A stretch of 64,000 nt of DNA from Sphingobacterium deserti (GTDB lineage: Bacteria > Bacteroidota > Bacteroidia > Sphingobacteriales > Sphingobacteriaceae): positions 1 through 64,000 of the forward strand of contig NZ_JJMU01000004.1 in the NCBI RefSeq assembly GCF_000757725.1, written 5' to 3'. Position 1 is the stretch's first letter. Each line of letters opens with the position of its first letter. Below are positions 1 to 9,301 of this stretch, piece by piece. The notes under the pieces are model-generated. The model was not told where the DNA came from. It did not search any database and worked only from the letters and a program-made list of their open reading frames with translations. Both the position numbers and the translations under genes were made by a program.

Positions 1-67
1 TATTTGCCTTGCCGCGGCATGCGGCGGATGGGTTTGAGCGAAGGACAATCCGTTAAAAGAATTCACC

Positions 68-1063
68 TTACAAAACCAACTGCTTATTAATAAAGATTAT
101 CGTCGATTCTATCAACGCGTCGATTTGTTCTTCTGAAATATTACCAAAGCCATGATCTCCACCATCTACCGTGATCATTTCGTTATAAATTTTACAATCG
201 TCCAGTGATGTTTTTAACTTTTTAGATTGTTCAAGCGATACAATCTTATCCTTGGTTCCATGAATAATAAGTGTCGGAATAGCATGACTACTAACTTTAT
301 AGCGTGGAGAATAGGTCTTATTGATTTCTTTTACTTTTTCTTTATCTTCTTTGAATGAGGTACCAGTCATGGCTAGCGTAAGCTTTTCGCGGATATCATA
401 TAGCTTAGGAACAAACAACTTAAACATGGCTGTGGAAAAGCCGCCCAAATCGACCTTAAATAATTCATTGAGATCGGTAGGTCCAAAATTATCGACAATG
501 TAATTAAGTTTGGCCGGGTAGGCCGACAACTCTTCTCTTCCATTATACTCGTCTTCAGTAGAATACGCTATTAATAGACCGATATGTGCACCTGCAGATC
601 CGCCCCACATGCCAAAATTATCTGTATCTAAATTATAGACGGACGCATGTTTATAGAGCCATCTTACCGCATCCTTACAATCTTCCAGCGGCTGCGGAAA
701 ATGAACACTGTCAGAAAGTAAGCTGTAGCCGATGCTTGCTACGGCAAATCCGCTTCGCAACAACCCTTCTTTTAGTTTTCGCATATAATAAATGCTTTCC
801 ATTTCTTTATCGCCAAAAGCCCATCCGCCGCCGTGCACCACGATAACTAATGGAACCTTCTTTGTCTGCGCCACAGCCGGTAAAAAAAGATCTAACCGCG
901 CAGAGTCCACACCCGACGATGGCTTATAACCCAGATCAATCAATGCGCGGTAGGCATACGCTGATGAGTCTGTTTGGGCAGAGGATTTAGAGATCAGAGT
1001 AAGGCATATCGCAAGTGCCGAAACAACCCGAATGTAAAATGGCGTAAAATGTCCGTTGAGCAT
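68..1063 (-). CDS. secreted alpha/beta hydrolase (BD-FAE/esterase-like)
   Basis: Likely a carboxylesterase or lipase-type serine hydrolase exported by an N-terminal signal peptide (hydrophobic stretch about residues 12-28, ending near SSAQ). The oxyanion HGGGW motif is at 77-81, the nucleophile elbow GGSAG at 154-158 (Ser156), and the probable acid and base are Asp272 (HGTKD) and His304 (GDHGFG). The full catalytic set and 331-residue length suggest an intact enzyme. It follows the SusD gene on the same strand but is separated from it by a strong terminator, so it may have its own promoter. Proximity suggests it deacylates the substrate of the SusCD porin, which is inference. The true substrate cannot be read from sequence. 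Confidence 0.85.
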   Translation of the reverse strand: MLNGHFTPFYIRVVSALAICLTLISKSSAQTDSSAYAYRALIDLGYKPSSGVDSARLDLFLPAVAQTKKVPLVIVVHGGGWAFGDKEMESIYYMRKLKEGLLRSGFAVASIGYSLLSDSVHFPQPLEDCKDAVRWLYKHASVYNLDTDNFGMWGGSAGAHIGLLIAYSTEDEYNGREELSAYPAKLNYIVDNFGPTDLNELFKVDLGGFSTAMFKLFVPKLYDIREKLTLAMTGTSFKEDKEKVKEINKTYSPRYKVSSHAIPTLIIHGTKDKIVSLEQSKKLKTSLDDCKIYNEMITVDGGDHGFGNISEEQIDALIESTIIFINKQLVL

Positions 1064-1194
1064 TTTTATATTGTTGTATAGTGTAAATATTGATAGAGGC
1101 CAAAACCCTCCATATAGCCATTTTAATAACTTACGAAAACGGCAAAAGTTTTTGGCATTTCATTTTAACGGAGCAAGTCTGATTCACTTTCGAG

Positions 1195-1237
1195 AAAAAT
1201 GCAAACAGCCAGTTTATAAAGCCTGTTTGCATTTTTT
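1195..1237 (-). terminator. terminator after the SusC-SusD genes
   Basis: A 14-bp stem (1195-1208 with 1223-1236, ATGCAAACAG core) is flanked by A5 on the left and T6 on the right, so it can end transcripts in either direction. It lies about 40 bp past the SusD stop, and the minus strand reading gives a T-run, so it most likely ends the SusCD message before the esterase gene. Confidence 0.75.
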
Positions 1238-1278
1238 AATAGCATCAGGTAATACCTAAAAAACAATATAATAATGAG

Positions 1279-3153
1279 CTATTGATTCCAGAATGGATTT
1301 TGCACTAAATTTGGATTTTTATCGATTTCTGCTTGCGGTACAGGATACCAGTAGTTTTTAGCAGTGAAAACCCGCCTTTGATAAACCGACCGCTTAAAAT
1401 ATGCCAGTGGGTTGCTTTCATTATCATCTTTTTCGGTGCCCGCAAAATTCATCCCTGAAAAATCGCCGTTTAATGTGGCCTCCCCTATCTTCCAGCGTCG
1501 GATATCCCGGTACCGAATTCCTTCATTGTTAAGCTCCACTCGACGCTCCCTACGTATCGCTTCGCGCATTTCCGACTGTGATGCCGGTATAGGTAGTGCG
1601 TCTGCTCCCGATCCAAACGGCGGAACCCCCGCACGCACACGAATTTGGTTTAAGTAGTTCAAGATTTCGCCGTTTCCCGGATCAGCCTCATTAAGGGCTT
1701 CCGCGTAGTTGAGATACACCTCACCAAGCCTATATAAAATACCGGGGCGATAGGGATTTGTTCCGTTTCGCGGGTCGTGATCTGGGTGCACTTTTTTACG
1801 GATTAAATAGCCGCTCGGCGGTGCATCATGGGACGGACCGCCGTCCGGCGCACCACTATAAAACTGTGTCGTTCTACCTTGGCGCCGAAACCACGCTTCA
1901 TTGTAAAGGACTGATATGTAGAAGCGGGGCTCGCGATGTGTATACATATTGTATGTTCCTGTTAGGGTGACCTTTCCGCCACCCTGGGATTCAGCCCATT
2001 TTGTGTTTCTTATCTCATCCGCTGTCGAGAATCCCTTTTCTACATAGCCCGAAAGCGGGTCATTGATAGGCCTTCCATTTTCCATGTAAAAGGCATCGAC
2101 CAATGATTGTGTAACGCCGTAATTACCGATTCCAGCTGTGCCTCTTGGCTGCGCGAAGCGATCATACTCCGATGTATTACTGCTTGGCCTTGCGAATAGA
2201 ATTTCATTGTTGCCATCTTGTGGCCGACGAAACATCATATTTTGGTACGAAAGAAAGGGGTCGATAGTTCCATCATCATTGTACTCGTAATAAAGACGAT
2301 GGCCAGCAGCTGTGGCTGCATCAAGGAGCAGTTTTGAAGCGTCTGCAGCTTTACCCCATTTATTCGCATCATAGTTACTATTGTAGATCTCCTCACCTTT
2401 ATCATTTACAAAGCTAGTGTAATCGCTATTGCCATTCACAAGGGGGCTGGCTGCGAAGAGCAAAAGCCGCGCTCTAACTGCTAGGCACATGATCGATGTG
2501 GCTCGTCCATATTTCTGAGATTCTGTATACCGGGCGGGTAACAATGCGGAAACATCCAGCAGCTCTTGATCTATCCATTGCACGACTTGGTCAAAAGGGG
2601 TTTGTCCTATCATCAGCTCCTCCTCACTGGCTTGCGGATCTGTTAGCCCAAGCTGAAACGGAATAGCGCCATAGCTTTCCAGCAAAAGCGAATAGTAATA
2701 AGCAATCATAAAGCGCGCTTCTGCTTTCATGAGCTCTACCTCACTTTCAGGCACCAATTGTGCTGGATTAGCCTTCACATTGTCTATAAAAATGTAAGCC
2801 GATCGGATTCGCCTTGGAAGTTCTACCCAATAATTAGCAGGCCAAGGTGTACTAGGATTCCAATTCCCGACTTGCTTTCCAATGACTGGCCAGTCAAATT
2901 GTTCTAAACCAGGAGAAGGCGCGGCATCATCTGATAAAGGATCATTTTCGTTATACCTTGCATAACCCCAATAAGGATCTGGAACATTGCTGTAGATACC
3001 TGCTAACCAGTCTTCCGTTCGTGTCTTATCATTAAAAACCATTTCTAGCGTCAGCTGATCATCGGGCATGCGATCTAAGTACTTGCTGCAAGAGAGCAAT
3101 ATCGTGAATCCGAAAACGACGGAAGTCAGCATCTTTATTTTAAGTGCGTTCAT
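1279..3153 (-). CDS. SusD/RagB-family outer-membrane nutrient-binding lipoprotein
   Basis: Surface lipoprotein that captures a glycan or other nutrient and hands it to the SusC barrel. The N-terminus has a lipoprotein signal with LLSC at residues 19-22. The 624-residue length and the C-terminal ending with NYWYPVPQAEIDKNPNL are typical of RagB/SusD proteins, as is the internal YRLGEVYLNYAEALNEA helix. Its start lies only 14 bp after the SusC stop, so the pair is co-transcribed. The binding residues are not conserved enough to name the ligand, and there is no glycosidase nearby to suggest one. Confidence 0.93.
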   Translation of the reverse strand: MNALKIKMLTSVVFGFTILLSCSKYLDRMPDDQLTLEMVFNDKTRTEDWLAGIYSNVPDPYWGYARYNENDPLSDDAAPSPGLEQFDWPVIGKQVGNWNPSTPWPANYWVELPRRIRSAYIFIDNVKANPAQLVPESEVELMKAEARFMIAYYYSLLLESYGAIPFQLGLTDPQASEEELMIGQTPFDQVVQWIDQELLDVSALLPARYTESQKYGRATSIMCLAVRARLLLFAASPLVNGNSDYTSFVNDKGEEIYNSNYDANKWGKAADASKLLLDAATAAGHRLYYEYNDDGTIDPFLSYQNMMFRRPQDGNNEILFARPSSNTSEYDRFAQPRGTAGIGNYGVTQSLVDAFYMENGRPINDPLSGYVEKGFSTADEIRNTKWAESQGGGKVTLTGTYNMYTHREPRFYISVLYNEAWFRRQGRTTQFYSGAPDGGPSHDAPPSGYLIRKKVHPDHDPRNGTNPYRPGILYRLGEVYLNYAEALNEADPGNGEILNYLNQIRVRAGVPPFGSGADALPIPASQSEMREAIRRERRVELNNEGIRYRDIRRWKIGEATLNGDFSGMNFAGTEKDDNESNPLAYFKRSVYQRRVFTAKNYWYPVPQAEIDKNPNLVQNPFWNQ

Positions 3154-3167
3154 ATCAAAAAACTTTA

Positions 3168-6100
3168 CTATTTAAAATTCAGTTCTAGTCCAAGCGATAC
3201 CGATTTCATTACCGGATACAGCATACCATTCGTAACCGACAACTCCGGATCCCAAAGCTTAAAGTCGGATAAGGTTAATAAATTATTTCCCCGGGCGAAG
3301 ATTCGTAGGGAAGCTACCTGTACCTTATCGAGCCAGCGTGATGGAAAGTTGTACCCCAGTTCAACATTACGCAAACGCAAGAAACTCATATCCCGCAACC
3401 ACCAGGTAGAAGGCGCATTATTATTTGTGCTTAGATAATCGGAAAGCCTTGGATAGAATACATCTTGTCTCGGATTATCCACCGTCCACCTATCGTCTAC
3501 ATTATCGAAGATATTTCCCATAGCTCCCCGGGTACTGCCGGGAATAAAGTTGTTCCCTCCAATAATGCGGGATGTTTTAGCCAGCCCCTGAAAGAAGAAA
3601 CCGAAATCGACAGATTTGTATCGCGCGTTAGCTCCAAACCCATATACAATCTGTGGATCCACTGTTCCGCCAATAGCCGTTAAATCCAGTGCATCTATAG
3701 CGCCGTCATTATTCAGATCGCGGTAACGGATGTCGCCTGGCCGAACAACCCCTAGCGTGTGCCTCGGGATCCCCTCCCGCAATATTCCGTTCGCAACATC
3801 ATCAAAGTCCCCTTCTGTAAACAGGCCTTCGGCGATATAGCCAAATAGCTGTCCTATAGGTTTTCCAGTAGAGGATCGCGACGTACCAATCACCGCACTA
3901 GGTTCATCCTGTTCGATAATTTTATTGGCCGCATAGGTAAATGTACCCCGGACCGACATAAAAAAGTGGTCGCTAAACGTTTTTCTTGCATCCAGCGATA
4001 TGTCTACCCCTCTATTGTTGACCTGCCCAAAATTTGCCCAAGGCATTGCAGTGAAGCCGCTTGAGCCGGGAATAGATAGCCGCTGCATAAAAATATCGGT
4101 TCGCTTCTCGGAAAATAGGTCAAGCTGTAAATCTACAGCGTTCCAAAGCCCTAGCTCTAGGCCCAGATTTGTTTTGGCTACCGTTTCCCATGTTAAATTG
4201 GGATTACCCTGATCACCTTCCCAGCGACCGGACCGTGCAAAGTCATTGTCCAGCCCCCACGTGTAGCCAAGACCGTCGTTGATGGTTGTGATATAGGCAA
4301 AGCGACGACCATCCAATCTATCGTTACCAACAAGCCCATAAGAACCCCTTAGCTTAATCTTGGAAAACAGATCGCGCATGTCGGCCATAAATGGCTCTTC
4401 TGAAACGTACCAGCCTAATGCAAAAGAGGGAAAAAAACCGAATCGTCTGCCACGGGCAAAATTTTCTGACCCATTATAGCCGAAATTAAATTCAGCTATG
4501 TAGCGGTTATCATAGTTATACGAAAACCGTGACGCGATACCTTGATTACGGAATGGCAATAAATCTCCCGTATCTAAATTTCGTTGATTGTAAAGGATCA
4601 TCCCCTCCACATTATGCTTACCAAATATGCGGGCGTAATTTATGGCGCCTTCTAGGTACACACTATTGCTTCCCCATTCGGAGCCTCTATTGTAACCTAG
4701 GAATTCCTGACCATAGGTATCGATCACTAGGTTTAAACGTCCATCTTCCAAGCGGCCGGTAGCAGGATTATAGTAATCAGGATCTTTGCTGCGAACGACT
4801 GAGTTACTTGAAAAACGATCAAAAGAAAACAAGCCCCGCGCTTTCAAGCCTTTGAGAAAAAAAGCTAAATCCTGTTCGACAGCAAACTGGGATTCGATTT
4901 GGCTATCGCTAAAGCGATTATAACCACGTTGTGTAGCCAGCGCCCAGGGGTTCACCCGTTGCGGTGTACGCGGAATTTCTCCGCTCGAATAAATCGTGGG
5001 ATGTACAAAGGGTGGGATTGTGAAAGCTTCCTGAAACAAGTGATCAACACGTTGCGGTGCTGAAATTCGATTCTGCAAGTAACCGCCTATATTTAAGCGC
5101 AAGAGGGTTGTCGGGCTAACGTTGACATCCACGTTGGATCTTACGTTATATCGAGATAACTTGGACGAGGAATCCCAAGCCTGTGCGTTATCACGTTCGA
5201 TCAATCCTGTTTCCCGATAAAGTGCTGTAACCAAAGAGTAACGTAAAACATCCGAGCCTCCATTCACGCTGACATTTGCCCGCGAGTTGGACGCTTGGTC
5301 GCGTAATATGGCGTCTAGCCAGTTGACGTCTGGATACAAATCCGGATCTACCCCGTTACGGGTATTATCGATTCGCTCTTGGCTGTACGCAGGACTTCTT
5401 CCATTTTCGCGCTGAATGCTGTTGAGCACCTCCAGGTAATCTGCTGCTCCTATAAATTTCGGCAGCTGCACCGGCGAGGTGATCCCCTGCTCAAAACGCG
5501 TGGTCACAGTCGGCTTTCCAACCTTCCCCCTTTTGGTATTAATCAGGATCACACCATTTGCACCGCGCACGCCATACACCGCACTTGCAGCGGCATCCTT
5601 TAATATCGAGAACGATTCAATTTCTTCCGGATCCATGTTATTAAGAGAGCGTTCTACACCATCTACCAAGATCAGTGGTTGTCGATTTTGTCCGAAGGTG
5701 CTCAAGCCGCGTATCCAAAAGGTAGAATTGTCAAAGCCCGGCTCACCGGTGCGCTGCACTGCGATAACGCCTGCAAGCTGGCCTGCCAAGTTATTACTTA
5801 GGGAACGGGAGGTTCCTAGCTTGAGCTGTTGCGGTGCAATCGTCGTAATAGCGCCAACTACCGAGGCACTCCGCTGTGTTCCAAATCCCACCACCACAAC
5901 TTCGTCCAGCGCATTTGTGCTGTCCTTCAAAACCACGCGGTAGTTTGCGCGATCCGTCAGTACCAGGCGCTGGGGAACATACCCTAATAAGGAGACGTGT
6001 AAATCGATGTCCTGCGGCGTTACCGAGATAGAAAACCGACCTTCATTGTCACTCGAAACTTGCTTGTTACTTGCTCCGCTTACAATTGTAGCGTTAGTCA

Positions 6101-6518
6101 AGTGCTTACCTTGCTCATCCATAACTTCGCCATTCACAACGCGCTCTTGCTGGCTAGCCACACTAGCCGCTGCACGTCTTAAAACAAGCGTATTATCTTT
6201 TATGCTGTAGGTAACATCGGGGGGGAGTATGCTCTTTAATACCTGCGCCAATGAAGTATTTGTAAAATTACCGGACACCTTTTTGTTATCATCTAAATCT
6301 TCAGGGGAATACATAAATTTTAATCCGGTTTTTGCATTCAGATCTTTAAAAGCCTGCTTTAAGGATACATCACTAAAGCTAATTGTAACCTGTTGCTGCA
6401 AGCGATAAGCTGGCGCTGCACTAGCCTCTGCTATGGTTAAGGATAGCAAAAATTGAAGCAAAAGAACTCCCCGTGCAAGCAGCAAAGGCTTACACTTTTC
6501 AATAATTAATTTATACAT
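3168..6518 (-). CDS. SusC/RagA-family TonB-dependent porin with STN signalling domain
   Basis: Outer-membrane TonB-dependent transporter of 1116 residues. In order there is a signal peptide (about 1-35), a secretin/TonB N-terminal (STN) domain at about 44-113, a CarboxypepD_reg-like beta domain at about 127-200, the SusC signature LDEVVVVGFG (204-213), a plug domain to about residue 330, then a long barrel ending in LGLELNFK. The STN domain is known from FecA-type receptors to contact a FecR anti-sigma factor, and a FecR gene lies 89 bp upstream. That supports substrate-induced expression of this locus through the ECF sigma factor at 8294-8881. Full length, no frameshift. Confidence 0.95.
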   Translation of the reverse strand: MYKLIIEKCKPLLLARGVLLLQFLLSLTIAEASAAPAYRLQQQVTISFSDVSLKQAFKDLNAKTGLKFMYSPEDLDDNKKVSGNFTNTSLAQVLKSILPPDVTYSIKDNTLVLRRAAASVASQQERVVNGEVMDEQGKHLTNATIVSGASNKQVSSDNEGRFSISVTPQDIDLHVSLLGYVPQRLVLTDRANYRVVLKDSTNALDEVVVVGFGTQRSASVVGAITTIAPQQLKLGTSRSLSNNLAGQLAGVIAVQRTGEPGFDNSTFWIRGLSTFGQNRQPLILVDGVERSLNNMDPEEIESFSILKDAAASAVYGVRGANGVILINTKRGKVGKPTVTTRFEQGITSPVQLPKFIGAADYLEVLNSIQRENGRSPAYSQERIDNTRNGVDPDLYPDVNWLDAILRDQASNSRANVSVNGGSDVLRYSLVTALYRETGLIERDNAQAWDSSSKLSRYNVRSNVDVNVSPTTLLRLNIGGYLQNRISAPQRVDHLFQEAFTIPPFVHPTIYSSGEIPRTPQRVNPWALATQRGYNRFSDSQIESQFAVEQDLAFFLKGLKARGLFSFDRFSSNSVVRSKDPDYYNPATGRLEDGRLNLVIDTYGQEFLGYNRGSEWGSNSVYLEGAINYARIFGKHNVEGMILYNQRNLDTGDLLPFRNQGIASRFSYNYDNRYIAEFNFGYNGSENFARGRRFGFFPSFALGWYVSEEPFMADMRDLFSKIKLRGSYGLVGNDRLDGRRFAYITTINDGLGYTWGLDNDFARSGRWEGDQGNPNLTWETVAKTNLGLELGLWNAVDLQLDLFSEKRTDIFMQRLSIPGSSGFTAMPWANFGQVNNRGVDISLDARKTFSDHFFMSVRGTFTYAANKIIEQDEPSAVIGTSRSSTGKPIGQLFGYIAEGLFTEGDFDDVANGILREGIPRHTLGVVRPGDIRYRDLNNDGAIDALDLTAIGGTVDPQIVYGFGANARYKSVDFGFFFQGLAKTSRIIGGNNFIPGSTRGAMGNIFDNVDDRWTVDNPRQDVFYPRLSDYLSTNNNAPSTWWLRDMSFLRLRNVELGYNFPSRWLDKVQVASLRIFARGNNLLTLSDFKLWDPELSVTNGMLYPVMKSVSLGLELNFK

Positions 6519-6579
6519 TTGCGATTAATTGATTAGTCACATAATTAATTTATTTTTTGCCTTCTTAAGGCTATCGGTG

Positions 6580-6599
6580 AGGGATGTTACAGCATCCCT
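6580..6599 (-). promoter_or_regulatory. hairpin between fecR and susC
   Basis: A perfect 7-bp stem AGGGATG/CATCCCT with a 6-nt loop sits 8 nt after the FecR stop and about 60 nt before the SusC start. No T-run follows on the minus strand, so it is more likely an mRNA-stability or partial-attenuation element than a full terminator. Confidence 0.4.
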
Positions 6600-6607
6600 T
6601 ACTATGT

Positions 6608-7735
6608 CTATCGCTTCGTCACATACGTCACTCCTTTCTTTTTAAAATAGCGCACTTTATTTGTCATTTCAATAATACCCAACACCTCTTCAATATGTTG
6701 GTATCGACTGACGGTGCCTGTAATAGGTAAATCCTTAGCAGATCCTATTACACGAATATCAGTATCATACCAGTCTGCCAATTCGTGCATCACGTTTTCC
6801 AATTTTTCCCCTTCAAAGGCAAATAATCCATTCCTCCAAGCTTCCAGCTTTTCTTTCTCTCTGCCATGCAAAACATAAATTTTACTTTCCCCTTCCGCTA
6901 CGAAAGCCTTTTCGCCAGGCACTAATAATACTTTATTTTTACTGGCATTATGCATCAGGCGGACACTCCCTTCTTCCAGGTGAATGTTTTCTTCAGTATC
7001 TGCACTAGCATCAATTTTAAAGCGTGTCCCTAATACTTCGATGGTCTGCAGGCGAGTTTCTACAATGAATGGAATGCGTTGGCCATTTCTTAACAGCTTT
7101 TTAACGGCAAAAGAAGCAATACCTTTTGCCAGCACGCGTCTCTCATGTGCATCAACTTCGGATACATACTGCACAAGTGCCATCGGCGCAAGCTTTACGA
7201 CACTTCCATCCTGCAGTACCACAGTAAAGATTTCGTTAGAGGGGTTGCTCACCGTAATGGTATCCTTCAAATCCTGCGGTTGAATATTTGTGAGGTTCAA
7301 TACCGTTTCCCCTCCCGAGGTTTCCAGTGAACCACCTTTCGGCAAACTGTCTTGAATATTAAACCGATCGTTTCCGATGCGAAGTGTCGCGCCCACTATG
7401 GTTCCAGACCGTTGTTTGGGAAGAGTATCACCCCCCTTGTAACGAAGCACATAGATTGTCAGGAACGTAAATAAAAGGGCAATACACGCCGCTGCAGATA
7501 TGTATAATTTGTATTTGCGTTTTGCCTTTTGCGGTTGGCGTTGGGTTTGTGAAGCTATTTCCTGTTCCATTTCGGATCCGATACGACGCAAATCTTGATC
7601 GCAAATGAGCTTCTGAGGCACGTTCTCGTAAAATTGATCAATCAAGTTTCGCTCATCCGGATTCGATTCGCGACGCAGATATCGCAAAAATACAGCTTGC
7701 AGTAGTGATCGTATTTTCTTTCTATCAAGAGACAT
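6608..7735 (-). CDS. FecR-family anti-sigma factor
   Basis: Membrane-spanning regulator that holds an ECF sigma factor and receives the signal from the STN domain of the SusC porin. A cytoplasmic N-terminal part (LRRESNPDERNLIDQF helix) is followed by one membrane helix at about 75-96, a periplasmic FecR domain (LAPMALVQYVSE, then VETRLQTIEVLGTRFKI) and a C-terminal DUF4974-like domain (FEGEKLENVMHELADWY). I chose the ATG at 7735 (MSLDRKK) because the longer reading adds 17 residues that do not fit the family; this gives 375 residues. Unusually, a 106-residue gene lies between it and its sigma factor. Confidence 0.9.
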   Translation of the reverse strand: MSLDRKKIRSLLQAVFLRYLRRESNPDERNLIDQFYENVPQKLICDQDLRRIGSEMEQEIASQTQRQPQKAKRKYKLYISAAACIALLFTFLTIYVLRYKGGDTLPKQRSGTIVGATLRIGNDRFNIQDSLPKGGSLETSGGETVLNLTNIQPQDLKDTITVSNPSNEIFTVVLQDGSVVKLAPMALVQYVSEVDAHERRVLAKGIASFAVKKLLRNGQRIPFIVETRLQTIEVLGTRFKIDASADTEENIHLEEGSVRLMHNASKNKVLLVPGEKAFVAEGESKIYVLHGREKEKLEAWRNGLFAFEGEKLENVMHELADWYDTDIRVIGSAKDLPITGTVSRYQHIEEVLGIIEMTNKVRYFKKKGVTYVTKR

Positions 7736-7881
7736 ATACGTCGATTTATAAACGGTTATTACATATATGTCGTGGAGCAGAAACAAACTCCCAAAAAAAT
7801 ATTTTTTTTTTAAAGATGGATGTCGAGCCTGTTCGGTTGTCGGTTTACCTAGCGGCCCAAACCTTTTTTATGCTTACACAA

Positions 7882-8202
7882 TCAATCTTCCATGTACCCT
7901 CCCCACCCTACGATATGCTTCAAAACATCTACTGGTGTTTCTTTAAAAACATACATACCGTCGTACTGCAATAATTTTACACTGCTGCCAAAACCCATTT
8001 CAACCGCTCCCGTTCCGTCCTTTGCATAAACGACGTGGAAATCATTTTTTTCTCGAAGTTCCCTAATCTCACCGCCCTCATCCTCGATACAATCAGGAAG
8101 CCCTATTTCCGCGGCCACCTCATCGGCGGTCATGCCAAATTTCAGCGATCCAACGCCGACATAGGGCTGTATTTCGAATGGCGTATTCATTTTTCTTTCC
8201 AT
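7882..8202 (-). CDS. small hypothetical protein between fecI and fecR
   Basis: A 106-residue soluble protein with no signal peptide. The stretch VGSLKFGMTADEVAAEIGLPD resembles the start of a widespread group of small orphan or immunity-like proteins that share a FGM...EV...LG.P motif; I recall these as usually longer (about 130-150 residues), so the C-terminus may be truncated here, but this is from memory. A second ATG at 8190 is preceded by GGAAAGAA and is an alternative start. It is placed between the sigma factor and anti-sigma factor genes on the same strand, where no gene is normally found. Function unknown. Confidence 0.65.
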   Translation of the reverse strand: MERKMNTPFEIQPYVGVGSLKFGMTADEVAAEIGLPDCIEDEGGEIRELREKNDFHVVYAKDGTGAVEMGFGSSVKLLQYDGMYVFKETPVDVLKHIVGWGGYMED

Positions 8203-8293
8203 TGTGTGCAGTTTGTACTTTTAAAGATGATGAAAATGTGGCTTTATTACGGATAAAAAGCTCTTTTTAACATCGCTTATAAATTTGAATGTG

Positions 8294-8881
8294 CTAAAAA
8301 ATTTCCTGATGGAATACAAACATAAAAAGCAGATACATGATTTTTCTAAGCATTTGTTTCAAAAGCATTGTTGCATTGAGGAGCTGATTTTGAACGGTCT
8401 TCGTCGATATGTTAAGCGTATGGCTTATCTGCTGCGTTGTTTTATCTTCAACAAACCTGAGGGTAAAAATTTGGCGTCTCTTCTTCGGTAGAGATGCTAT
8501 CCATTTTTCCACAAGCACATTGTACTCTTGTTCAACAAGCCTACCATCGGCAGGCTCAAAATTACACAAAGTATCGAGAAAGTCCTCGACAACTTCAAAC
8601 TGTTTTGGTTTTCTACGAAAATAATCAATCACTTTATATTTGACTGATTGAAAAAGGTAACTCTCCACTGCTTCGATACGCTTTAAGTTACGTTTACTCC
8701 ATAAATCTACGAAAATTTCTTGAACTATTTCTTTAGCCATCATCTCATTACGTAGCCTGGAATTAGCCGCTACAAAAAGTTTTTGCCATGTTCGCTGGTA
8801 TATTTCAGCAAACGCCAAGTCATCATCTTTTTGAACTAAAAAGAATAATTCTTCTAGACTATATGGTGCATACACTAGCAT
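8294..8881 (-). CDS. RNA polymerase sigma-70 factor, ECF FecI-type
   Basis: ECF sigma factor of 195 residues that should direct RNA polymerase to the SusCD genes. Region 2 is visible in AKEIVQEIFVDLWSKR and VESYLFQSVKYKVIDYFRR (about 49-92), and region 4 in LPKKRRQIFTLRFVEDKTTQQIS with the helix-turn-helix NISTKTVQNQL (about 130-170). The C-terminal LLKQMLRKIMYLLFMFVF tail is hydrophobic, as seen in Bacteroidota FecI-like sigmas. A TATATTTG box lies about 33 bp upstream. The cognate anti-sigma factor is the FecR gene two positions downstream. Confidence 0.92.
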   Translation of the reverse strand: MLVYAPYSLEELFFLVQKDDDLAFAEIYQRTWQKLFVAANSRLRNEMMAKEIVQEIFVDLWSKRNLKRIEAVESYLFQSVKYKVIDYFRRKPKQFEVVEDFLDTLCNFEPADGRLVEQEYNVLVEKWIASLPKKRRQIFTLRFVEDKTTQQISHTLNISTKTVQNQLLNATMLLKQMLRKIMYLLFMFVFHQEIF

Positions 8882-8913
8882 CTAACACGCAGCATGTTTA
8901 AAATTGATTAACA

Positions 8914-8921
8914 CAAATATA
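8914..8921 (-). promoter_or_regulatory. -7 box TATATTTG of the FecI-type sigma gene
   Basis: The minus strand reads TATATTTG, a perfect match to the Bacteroidota housekeeping TAnnTTTG box, about 32 nt before the sigma factor ATG. A TTG at 8945-8947 lies 23 nt further upstream, at the long end of the accepted spacing. Confidence 0.6.
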
Positions 8922-9301
8922 TTAAATATTTCATTTAGAAAAACTCAATCAAAAACAATCTTATTTCCCCTCACGAATAAGAAATATTTATCATCTTCTA
9001 TTACGCCGCCCATTTGACAGACGGTATATATTATTTGTGCTATCGGAATTGAATGGGTTAATCGATTACTAACATAGATACTATCAAGGATTGGTCTAAG
9101 AGTTTTTAGCTGATAAAAATGCTGTTGTGTGCCTTTTCGGTATATCTCCTACCCATCGTGAGTTTTGATGAAAAATAGAATGCTCTTATTTGACTTTAAG
9201 GCCGTTTTAGTCAATTTATTTAAAATTATCAATCGGTCAACGGTTGAGTTCAGCATCTTTTATTTAATTTAGAGCTCGAAAGCAAACTTTAAAACACACG
9301 G
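8922..9301. other. 380-bp non-coding divergent region
   Basis: AT-rich spacer between the divergent sigma factor and barrel genes. I see no ORF with a plausible start, no repeat and no RNA fold. It must hold the barrel-gene promoter; a loose candidate is the TTTGACA/ATTATTTG pair near 9014-9039, which is only a partial match. Confidence 0.5.
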
